Assembly: GCA_003648575.1 (NCBI GenBank)
Contig: QMPN01000155.1
Span: 1-6,949 of the forward strand
Source of the DNA: Bacteroidota bacterium
GTDB lineage: Bacteria; Bacteroidota; Bacteroidia; Bacteroidales; B18-G4
Length of the DNA stretch: 6,949 nt
Direction: 5' to 3'
The position numbers and the translations under genes are program-made. A model generated the notes under the pieces. The model did no database searches and was not told the origin of the DNA. It saw only the letters and a list, made by a program, of their open reading frames with translations. Shown piece by piece: positions 1 to 4,994 of this stretch; within the stretch, counting starts at the first letter, position 1; each line of letters opens with the position of its first letter.

Positions 1-212
1 TAAAGTTTTCCCGGATTGGTGATTAGAAGACGGATGGTCAGCCAAAGCGGGCCTTCAAATGCAAAAGCGATACTTAAAAAATTATTGATTGTTTCTTTGA
101 AAGTGATTTGCGATGTGTTGGTTAGTTGTCCGCACTTAGAACAGTAGTTTTCCTGGGTTTCAGTTCCGCAATTTAGACAGTTTGTATTATTATCAAGTAA
201 TTCCTGTGTCAT
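1..212 (-). CDS. DUF3667 family zinc-ribbon membrane protein, N-terminal part
   Basis: Reading the minus strand from the ATG at 212 gives 70 codons open to the left edge, so the C-terminal part is missing. The N-terminus has two CxxC pairs (Cys12/Cys15 and Cys24/Cys27, the latter in a YCSKCGQ context), which form a zinc ribbon. This is followed by an ITFKETINNF segment, then an aromatic/hydrophobic stretch ending in ITNPGKL near residue 70. That order (double CxxC, ITFK, first hydrophobic helix, NPGK) is the typical start of DUF3667 proteins, which are mostly Bacteroidota membrane proteins of unknown function, usually with several membrane helices after the ribbon. No Shine-Dalgarno sequence precedes the ATG; the leader is A-rich, as is common in this phylum. 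A TAATTTTG hexamer-like promoter element lies on the minus strand at 312-305, but no -33 partner is at the right distance. Function unknown. Confidence 0.82.
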   Translation of the reverse strand, partial: MTQELLDNNTNCLNCGTETQENYCSKCGQLTNTSQITFKETINNFLSIAFAFEGPLWLTIRLLITNPGKL

Positions 213-439
213 ATCAATTTTTTGCTGAATATTTTTTTGCAAAAGCGGCTATTTTTATGTGCCCTAAAGGCTGCTGCTATGGCGCGTGATCTTATTGGTT
301 TGTACAAAATTACGAAAATATGCTATGCGGTATGTGGTTCGGGGTGTGAGGGACGAGGGGGCGTCGGCCCGCCTTTGGTGGGAAGAAACAGCCTGTCCCG
401 AGACGAGGGAAACCAAAGAAAGGGCAACCCGGGAAATGA

Positions 440-537
440 TTTACAATTCTGTATTCTGTATTTGAAATGTGATAGTCGATCTTTGGTGTTTGGTGTTCGA
501 TCCTCGATTTTCGATTCTCGGTCCTCGTTCTTCACTT
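440..537. repeat. Degenerate 7-bp tandem repeat array 1 (14 units)
   Basis: The 98 bp divide without gaps into 14 heptamers with consensus YTYGRTN. Examples are TTCTGTA at 447 and 454, TTTGGTG at 482 and 489, and CTCGGTC at 517. Column counts by eye: T at position 2 in 13 of 14 units, G at position 4 in 10 of 14, T at position 6 in 12 of 14. Individual units diverge widely, but the period never slips. Short heptanucleotide tandem repeats are established in cyanobacteria (STRR sequences); the comparison is only an analogy. No protein is encoded: the frames crossing it read as the same degenerate period. Confidence 0.7.
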
Positions 538-551
538 GACTTCGCCCGGGG

Positions 552-588
552 GCGTAAATGCTGGCAGAACGTCTTGCCGGCTTTATGC
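552..588. repeat. Long stem-loop (14-bp stem, one bulge)
   Basis: Bases 552-566 can pair with 575-588 around an 8-nt loop (567-574). The stem has 14 pairs, with one bulged T at 559 and two G-U pairs (554/586 and 562/579, as read on the plus strand). It sits directly after a small CGCCC (543-547) / GGGCG (550-554) inverted repeat with which it partly competes. There is no T-tract on either side, so it is not a classic intrinsic terminator. It may be the core of a dispersed palindromic element, or part of a small RNA; nothing in the window decides between them. Confidence 0.5.
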
Positions 589-632
589 AAAACTGCAGGC
601 AAAGCACTCTATCTGTGTCGGAGAAAATTGAT

Positions 633-675
633 ACAGTTCCTTCGTCGTTCACTGCGTTCTCTCCGCAGGATGACA
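633..675 (-). repeat. Candidate dispersed intergenic repeat
   Basis: Read on the minus strand, this block begins TGTCATCCTGCGGAGAGAAC and continues into a purine-rich ACGAAGGAAC. I recall very similar strings (TGTCATCCTGCGGAG...ACGAAGGATCTG) recurring between genes in many environmental bacteria, where they are often mis-annotated as short proteins. It contains a 5-bp stem CTGCG (652-656) / CGCAG (664-668) with a 7-nt loop. The identification is from memory of the pattern and needs a genome search; the second copy expected within the same genome is not in this window. Confidence 0.4.
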
Positions 676-802
676 ATTTTTACTTACCAGCTTTAATGAT
701 AAACACCAAAAACCGATTACAACTTAGTTTGCAGAGAAAAGAGGGGGATGGTAAGGTGGGGCTATGTTTGTTGATGGTTTCCGAACCGCCGTATTCGTGG
801 CC

Positions 803-929
803 CGGGAGTTTATCCCGACAAAAGGAGGGATTTTGGTGGTCCCCCTTCATTTCATTTCGGCGGATAAATGTGAGAGGTGCACTCCGCCAGTTGCTACCGG
901 CGGAGCCACCTACTCGACTGTAGCCGGTA
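803..929. repeat. Cluster of three inverted repeats
   Basis: Three hairpins follow one another: CGGGA (803-807) / TCCCG (813-817) with a 5-nt loop; GGCGGA (859-864) / TCCGCC (883-888) with an 18-nt loop; and TACCGGC (895-901) / GCCGGTA (923-929) with a 21-nt loop. The last lies 16 bp beyond the stop codon of the minus-strand hypothetical gene, so it could slow transcription leaving that gene, but no T-run follows on the minus strand. The GC-rich composition contrasts sharply with the adjoining AT-rich gene and suggests an inserted structured element. Confidence 0.4.
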
Positions 930-945
930 ATTCTTTCATTTCAAG

Positions 946-1569
946 TCAATTACGAATTAAATTATTGTCAATAAAAAAGTCAATTATACTAAATTCCAAA
1001 TTTATTAATTCAATCATTATTTCTTTTTTCTTCGTATTTCTGTCTTTTATGGTCATCAATTTATGTCCTTCATCCTTTTTATTATATTCCAAAGTCAATA
1101 AGTAAATATTATGTTTCAATAATATCCTGCTTATCTCTCTATAATTCAAAATATTTGTGATTAGTCCAGGCTCATTTGATTGAATCAAATATTTCTTGTC
1201 AAATTCTTTGTCTCCAACTTTAATATCTTGCTTTCCAAAAATTTTCAATACCCGTTCAATACTATCTTCCCAACTAATATTAAATTCAAATTTTCGATTA
1301 AGCTTGAGTTCTGTTTCAAATTTTAATGGTTTTGTGTCTGTTTCAGTTAGAATGATATTGTGATTTTTATACGGAATTTCTAGTCGAAATGAATTAATGT
1401 CTTTACTAATAGTTTGTTTTATTTTGAATTCTCCATCATACAGTTCGGCTAAATCTGTCCATAGGTCTTTTTTGCTAAATACGTCTTTGTAAATCTGACC
1501 TTTTATAAATATTTCTTTATTGACATTAACATCGTCAGTCTTTGTTTTATGTTTTGAATTCTTCCTCAT
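946..1569 (-). CDS. Hypothetical protein, AT-rich, Lys/Ile/Asn-rich
   Basis: A 207-residue protein that I cannot assign to a named family. It starts at the ATG at 1569, preceded by the purine-rich AGAAAAGAA, and ends with TGA at 948-946. It has no signal peptide or membrane helix; the first 15 residues are strongly basic. The centre (residues 110-132) reads FGKQDIKVGDKEFDKKYLIQ followed by SNEP; I recall comparable FGxQDIxxGDxxFDxxxxI strings in uncharacterised bacterial proteins, without a function. The flanking segments alternate short hydrophobic and charged stretches, consistent with a mixed alpha/beta cytosolic domain. Base composition is extreme: 961-1020, within the gene, has only 9 G or C in 60 bases, unlike the genes to the right, which suggests horizontal acquisition. 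A palindrome lies 32 bp upstream of the start. Confidence 0.7.
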   Translation of the reverse strand: MRKNSKHKTKTDDVNVNKEIFIKGQIYKDVFSKKDLWTDLAELYDGEFKIKQTISKDINSFRLEIPYKNHNIILTETDTKPLKFETELKLNRKFEFNISWEDSIERVLKIFGKQDIKVGDKEFDKKYLIQSNEPGLITNILNYREISRILLKHNIYLLTLEYNKKDEGHKLMTIKDRNTKKKEIMIELINLEFSIIDFFIDNNLIRN

Positions 1570-1600
1570 TTCTTTTCTGTAATTGGTCTTTTTTTTATTG

Positions 1601-1618
1601 GCTACAACTAGTTATAGC
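1601..1618. promoter_or_regulatory. 18-bp near-perfect palindrome upstream of hypothetical gene
   Basis: GCTACAACTAGTTATAGC equals its own reverse complement except for one base pair per half (C1605 against A1614). It ends 32 bp before the start codon of the minus-strand hypothetical gene, a suitable position for an operator. A second, shorter palindrome, GCGTTACAACGC, lies at 1641-1652 further upstream. On the minus strand GTTGTA occurs three times across these elements. Whether these are binding sites or remnants of a recombination or repeat element cannot be told from one window. Confidence 0.4.
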
Positions 1619-1790
1619 ATCACCTTTATTACCATCAAATGCGTTACAACGCTATACCTACAACAATGCAAGGTAAAGTTATGATTATTCTTAACTTTCA
1701 ACAAATTATAATGGAATATATGCCGTAAGCTACTTGGAGTATATGGCTTGCCGATTTTGGCACTATCAAACATCAAAGTGTATGTTTATA

Positions 1791-1832
1791 TCGTCTGATC
1801 GGCATACCGATGTTGCTGCATCCGTCGTCTGA
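1791..1832. repeat. 8-bp direct repeats flanking a small hairpin
   Basis: TCGTCTGA occurs at 1791-1798 and 1825-1832. Between the copies (sharing the first copy's last base) lies the hairpin ATCGG (1798-1802) / CCGAT (1807-1811) with a 4-nt loop. The group lies about 25 bp beyond the stop codon of the ORF6N gene on the minus strand. The hairpin has no following T-tract. It could be a weak transcription-end signal or the scar of a small element with an 8-bp target duplication; neither is demonstrated. Confidence 0.3.
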
Positions 1833-1855
1833 AATTTACCATATTCAGTGCGTTG

Positions 1856-2380
1856 TTATGGTTTTTTATTTGTTTTGGTTTTATACCCGACCTGTTTTCG
1901 ATCTTTCTGCGTTTGTTCTTGTATGTCTTTCTGAATTAAATAATTCAATGCCTGATATATATCCTTGAAACGTTTATTGGTTCTCTTTTCCAATACTAAT
2001 AGCTTATCTGATAGTTCCTTGTGGCTTATGGAGTATTGTCTTAGATACACAAATGTTCGCATTATAGCAATGTTTACTTCAATTGCCTTTTGCGAATTAA
2101 GTATACCACTTAGCATTGCAAGCCCCTGTTCAGTAAAAGCATGGGGAAGGTATCGTGAACCGCCACGTTGCTTTGAGGTTTCAATTTGCAACCTCAAAGA
2201 TATCCATTCTTCAATACTAAGCTTGAACATGAAGTCCTCCGGAAATCTTCGAATATTGCGTTTTACAGCCAGATTCAGGTTTTTTGTTTCCACCTGATAT
2301 AAGGCAGCTAGATCATAATCAAGCATTACTTTCTTACCTCTGATCTCATATATTTTTGTTTCAATCTTTTCAACTTGCAT
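1856..2380 (-). CDS. ORF6N domain-containing protein
   Basis: A 174-residue ORF6N (phage-type KilA-N-like) domain protein. The diagnostic N-terminal run is intact: IYEIRGKKVMLDYDLAALYQ (10-29), then TKNLNLAVKRN (32-42) and RFPEDFMFKLS (45-55). The second half of the domain has LPHAFTEQGLAMLSGIL (78-94) and an EVNIAIMRTFVYLRQ helix (101-115). Residues 118-150 are heptad-like and probably form a coiled coil for dimerisation; the tail is Lys-rich, and its DRKQVGYK resembles the basic RKRIGF-type end common in the family. The family is found in phages, plasmids and many Bacteroidota chromosomes; DNA binding is presumed, the cellular role is unsettled. Length is normal for the family, so the gene appears complete. 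An inverted repeat 16 bp upstream of the start may be its own operator. No partner gene is adjacent in an obvious operon: the next minus-strand gene is 286 bp away. Confidence 0.9.
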   Translation of the reverse strand: MQVEKIETKIYEIRGKKVMLDYDLAALYQVETKNLNLAVKRNIRRFPEDFMFKLSIEEWISLRLQIETSKQRGGSRYLPHAFTEQGLAMLSGILNSQKAIEVNIAIMRTFVYLRQYSISHKELSDKLLVLEKRTNKRFKDIYQALNYLIQKDIQEQTQKDRKQVGYKTKTNKKP

Positions 2381-2396
2381 AACATGGATGTTAAAA

Positions 2397-2416
2397 ATTA
2401 GTATTGTTCTACTAAT
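2397..2416. promoter_or_regulatory. 20-bp inverted repeat upstream of the ORF6N gene
   Basis: ATTAGTA (2397-2403) and TACTAAT (2410-2416) form perfect 7-bp arms around a 6-bp spacer. The element is centred about 26 bp upstream of the ORF6N start codon at 2380, where it would overlap or directly follow a promoter. Its size and symmetry fit a dimeric DNA-binding protein. Autoregulation by the ORF6N protein is a natural guess, but only the palindrome is seen. Confidence 0.45.
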
Positions 2417-2452
2417 AATTAATACCCAAATTCTGAAAATGTCGCACAGAAT

Positions 2453-2494
2453 CCAGGTTTTGGGTGCTGGGTTCTGGTTACCGGATACTGGCTA
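2453..2494. repeat. Degenerate 7-bp tandem repeat array 2 (6 units)
   Basis: Six gapless heptamers with consensus YYGGNTN, for example CTGGGTT (2467), CTGGTTA (2474) and CTGGCTA (2488). G is present at position 4 and T at position 6 in all six. It shares the period and the skeleton YTnGnTn with the array at 440-537, although the actual sequence is different. It lies in the divergent spacer between the ORF6N gene and the transporter gene. Confidence 0.65.
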
Positions 2495-2513
2495 GCGCAG
2501 AGCTTGCATGCAC

Positions 2514-2545
2514 ATTGCATAAATGAGTTTTATGTTTTAAGTTTG
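2514..2545 (+). promoter_or_regulatory. Bacteroidota-type promoter for the transporter gene
   Basis: ATTG (2514-2517) is followed after 20 bp by TAAGTTTG (2538-2545). This matches the established Bacteroidota housekeeping pattern of a -33 TTG/TTTG and a -7 TAnnTTTG element separated by about 19-21 bp. Transcription would begin about 5-7 bp downstream, giving a leader of some 60 nt before the start codon at 2615. The same promoter may serve the downstream genes, because no comparable element is seen in the 49-bp gap before 3561. Confidence 0.55.
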
Positions 2546-2586
2546 ATAATTCTTTGGAGCTTTGAATTTAAGTCATTTAAACTTGC

Positions 2587-2614
2587 TTAGAATTTGGATA
2601 TTAGAATTTAATCA
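2587..2614. repeat. Short heptamer array 3, abutting a start codon
   Basis: Four gapless units of a TTRGAWW type end directly before the ATG at 2615; TTAGAAT occurs at 2587-2593 and again at 2601-2607, with TTGGATA between them and a divergent TTAATCA last. The stretch occupies the place of a ribosome binding site and contains no Shine-Dalgarno sequence. Its AT-rich, unstructured character would suit translation initiation in this phylum, so the period could be coincidental; it is weaker than the other two arrays. Confidence 0.4.
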
Positions 2615-3511
2615 ATGAGACCTACCGCACTTAAATCAGATAGCTTACTCCTGCTCACCTCATTGATCTGGGGGTTTTCTTTCGTTGCTCAACGTATGGG
2701 CATGGATTTCGTTGGCCCCTTCGTTTTCAACGGCATCCGATTTGCTCTCGGTGCAATGGTTATCCTGCCCTTTATTTTTCTTTCTAAGGATACCGCGTCC
2801 CCCGTCCCTCGCCCCCCGAACCGGACTTCTTCCAGATATCTGCTTTATGGAGGATTGATCCTCGGCCTCTCCGTCTTCGGTGGTGCCACCTTCCAGCAAT
2901 ATGGGCTGGTTTACACCACAGCAGGCAATGCGGGCTTTATAACAGGCCTATATGTAGTGATCGTACCCATACTGGGCCTCTTTCGAAAGGAATTTCCCCA
3001 TGTCAGCGTCTGGATTGCAGCCATGCTGGCAGTTGTCGGCATGTACTTCCTGAGTATCACAGAAAGCCACACCATCAACTTTGGTGATATGCTGGTGCTG
3101 ATCGGGGCCTTCTTCTGGGCGGCGCATGTAGTGATTATAGGAATAATGTCGCCAAAGGTGAATGCATTGAAACTGGCGTTGATACAATATGTCGTTTGTG
3201 CGGTGCTCAGCATCATAGTCGCCCTGGCCGTTGAATCAAACACATGGGATGGGATCTTTCAGGCTGCGATTCCTATTCTCTATGGAGGAATTTTATCCGT
3301 TGGAATAGCCTATACCCTGCAGGTGATCGCTCAAAAAAAGGCCTCTCCGGCCCACGCAGCTATCATCCTCAGCCTGGAGGCTGTATTTGCAGCCATTGGC
3401 GGCTGGCTGGTGCTTGATGAACAGCTGGGATACCGCGCTATCATCGGTTGTGGATTAATGCTGCTTGGAATGTTGGTAGCCCAATACCGATTGCTAAAGA
3501 GAAAAGCGTAA
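2615..3511 (+). CDS. EamA (DMT superfamily) transporter
   Basis: A 298-residue inner-membrane protein with ten predicted membrane helices, at about residues 10-26, 35-56, 75-90, 100-121, 131-149, 155-177, 185-206, 214-238, 246-268 and 272-292. The two EamA repeats are clear: LLLLTSLIWGFSFVAQR at the start of the first, and TTAGNAGFITGLYVVIVPIL (101-120) in it; the second carries the family end signature SLEAVFAAIGGWLVLDEQ (253-270). The helix 2-3 loop (residues 59-74) is Pro/Arg-rich. Family members move amino acids and other small metabolites, mostly outward, but substrate cannot be read from sequence. The length is standard and the gene is complete; the first ATG after the heptamer tract is used. 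Only 49 bp separate it from the next gene with no visible terminator, so co-transcription with the peptidase cluster is likely, which would suit an amino-acid-related substrate. Confidence 0.9.
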   Translation: MRPTALKSDSLLLLTSLIWGFSFVAQRMGMDFVGPFVFNGIRFALGAMVILPFIFLSKDTASPVPRPPNRTSSRYLLYGGLILGLSVFGGATFQQYGLVYTTAGNAGFITGLYVVIVPILGLFRKEFPHVSVWIAAMLAVVGMYFLSITESHTINFGDMLVLIGAFFWAAHVVIIGIMSPKVNALKLALIQYVVCAVLSIIVALAVESNTWDGIFQAAIPILYGGILSVGIAYTLQVIAQKKASPAHAAIILSLEAVFAAIGGWLVLDEQLGYRAIIGCGLMLLGMLVAQYRLLKRKA

Positions 3512-3560
3512 TTTTATGGCAGGAAATGCGTTCTAATTAAGCGCGTATCCCAAATAAGTT

Positions 3561-4994
3561 ATGATGAAACAAATTGCTTCAGGCATTACCATATTATTTC
3601 TCTTTTTAGTAAACCTGTCCTTTGCTCAGCACGACAGGGAAATGGTACTCTTGAAAAATCATGGTGGCCTGCTTCCTTTAAACACAGAACAGCAAAATTC
3701 CATTGCGCTGATAGGCCCGGGATATGAAAGTGTAGAGGCTTTCATTGGCGATAGTCTCTTTGTATACACAGCTCCCGGTATCAATATGATGAACGATATA
3801 AAAGCACTCGACTCATCAATGGTGTATATCGGACAGGGGGTGAATGGTTTCTCCGCCAAATATTACAACAATCTTAAAGCATCCGGCAGTCCGGCAAAAT
3901 TTGTAACCGATAAATACATAGACTTTTTCTGGGGGGACGGTATCCCTTACCCGGAAATTGACTCAAGTGCCTTTTCTGTGAAGTGGGATGCAACGCTCAT
4001 CCCCATCCATGGACCCATAAAAGTAAAGCTGATCCATAATGACGGATGCAGGCTCTATCTCGATGGAAAACTGATCATCGATGCCTGGAAAACGGGCCCG
4101 GTCAGGGTAGACTCAGCCTGGATCAATATCGAGAAAGGTGGATCATACAATCTTCAGATCGATTATTTCACGGATGGAGGACCGGCCCTGGTGAAGTTTG
4201 GATTCGAGTACATTGAAGAATTCCTCATACAGGAAGCCGTAGAGAAAGCCCGTCGAGCTGATGTTGTGGTCTACTTTGCCAAACAGCCATTCATATACGA
4301 GGCAGATGGACAGGTGAAAAAGAGCAAATCCATTCCAAAACAATCTAAGATGATCAGGGCGCTGTATGAAGCCAACCCGAATATTATCGTGGTGCTGCAA
4401 ACAGATACTGCCGTAGATATAGAAAGTTGGGTGTTTGATATACCTGCTATCATCCAGGCATGGAGCCCTGAGCATGGAAATGAACAAGAGATCGCTGAAG
4501 TATTGTTCGGTCAGGTAAATCCCGAAGGGAAACTTCCATTCCGCTGGTGCATGAACTGGAACCAGAATTTCGATACCCGCTTTGCCTGTGGGTTTGGAAT
4601 GACCTACACCACCTTTGGTATTGGCAAACTGATGATGAAAAGAAATCGTGATGGAAGCGGTTGGACAGCTTCGGTGGAGATACGCAATGTAGGCGACAGG
4701 GCCGGAACCGAGACCCTGCAGGTATTTGTCCGCCCGGAAGATGCTGAACAGAATTGGCCTGAACAAGAAGTAAAGGCCATCAAAGTAGTTACGCTTTTCC
4801 CGAATCAAAAAAAGACCCTTGCAATACAACTCCCTTATAGCGCATTCGAATACTTTGATAAGGATGCTGAAGAGCAAAATATCGATGGGGGCAAATATGA
4901 GGTCCTGGTAGGTACCTCAGCAGAAGATATTAAACTTATAAAAACGATCGAGCTAAAACAACTACATATCAACCAATATCTGGAACATGAATAG
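3561..4994 (+). CDS. Secreted barrel-less GH3-like protein with PA14 domain
   Basis: A 477-residue protein with a signal peptide (1-22, cleavage likely after SFA or FAQ). The mature part starts within a few residues of REMVLLKNHGGLLPL (26-40), the point at which family 3 glycoside hydrolases pass from the catalytic barrel into the C-terminal domain. Then come IALIGPG (48-54), an inserted PA14 domain (about 96-217, with HNDGCRLYLDGKLIID at 159-174), the rest of the GH3 C-domain (AVEKARRADVVVYF, 226-239; IPAIIQAWSPEHGNEQEIAE, 294-313; VLFGQVNPEGKLPF, 314-327) and a fibronectin-like end domain (about 350-460). Full-length GH3 enzymes of this layout are usually over 700 residues. The barrel with the nucleophile Asp is entirely missing; Glu247 in YEADG sits about where the acid/base Glu region is expected. 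It therefore probably binds sugars or needs a partner rather than acting as a normal beta-glucosidase. The signal peptide argues against a simple broken gene. It overlaps the next gene by 8 bp. Confidence 0.82.
   Translation: MMKQIASGITILFLFLVNLSFAQHDREMVLLKNHGGLLPLNTEQQNSIALIGPGYESVEAFIGDSLFVYTAPGINMMNDIKALDSSMVYIGQGVNGFSAKYYNNLKASGSPAKFVTDKYIDFFWGDGIPYPEIDSSAFSVKWDATLIPIHGPIKVKLIHNDGCRLYLDGKLIIDAWKTGPVRVDSAWINIEKGGSYNLQIDYFTDGGPALVKFGFEYIEEFLIQEAVEKARRADVVVYFAKQPFIYEADGQVKKSKSIPKQSKMIRALYEANPNIIVVLQTDTAVDIESWVFDIPAIIQAWSPEHGNEQEIAEVLFGQVNPEGKLPFRWCMNWNQNFDTRFACGFGMTYTTFGIGKLMMKRNRDGSGWTASVEIRNVGDRAGTETLQVFVRPEDAEQNWPEQEVKAIKVVTLFPNQKKTLAIQLPYSAFEYFDKDAEEQNIDGGKYEVLVGTSAEDIKLIKTIELKQLHINQYLEHE

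Larger units (their letters stand above)
213..945. other. Gene-free region of hairpins and repeat-like debris
   Basis: This stretch separates two minus-strand genes. Open frames exist on both strands, but they overlap one another, have the composition of structured repeats rather than protein (Arg/Ser/Pro-rich strings), and match no family I recognise, so I do not call a gene. The base composition is patchy: GC-rich hairpin blocks (about 335-415, 540-590 and 780-930) alternate with AT-rich DNA. Identifiable parts are an inverted repeat CTTTGGT (373-379) / ACCAAAG (412-418), the heptamer array at 440-537, a long stem-loop at 552-588, a repeat-like block at 633-675 and a hairpin cluster at 803-929. 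The simplest reading is an insertion-prone spacer where several dispersed non-coding repeats have accumulated. Confidence 0.6.

Noticed and set aside
305..312. TAATTTTG on the minus strand as promoter for the DUF3667 gene
   Set aside because: It fits the -7 pattern, but no TTG lies 19-21 bp upstream, so it is not supported as a feature.
222..923. Several overlapping open frames of 75-121 codons on both strands
   Set aside because: They overlap one another, follow the heptamer array and hairpin blocks, have repeat-derived composition, and show no recognisable domain or consistent start signal.
1641..1858. Possible integron attC site between the two minus-strand genes (ACAACGC at 1646-1652 and GCGTTGT at 1850-1856 as an inverted pair)
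   Set aside because: The distance of about 210 bp exceeds known attC lengths, the R-box consensus GTTRRRY is not met, and no integrase or second cassette is visible.
3561..3700. The GH3-like gene as a 5'-truncated pseudogene of a full GH3 enzyme
   Set aside because: A complete signal peptide is fused in frame just before the domain boundary and the 477-codon frame is intact; the upstream DNA up to the transporter stop holds no barrel remnant.
4143..4877. 244-codon minus-strand open frame inside the GH3-like gene
   Set aside because: It lies entirely opposite clear GH3 C-domain and PA14 coding sequence and resembles no family.
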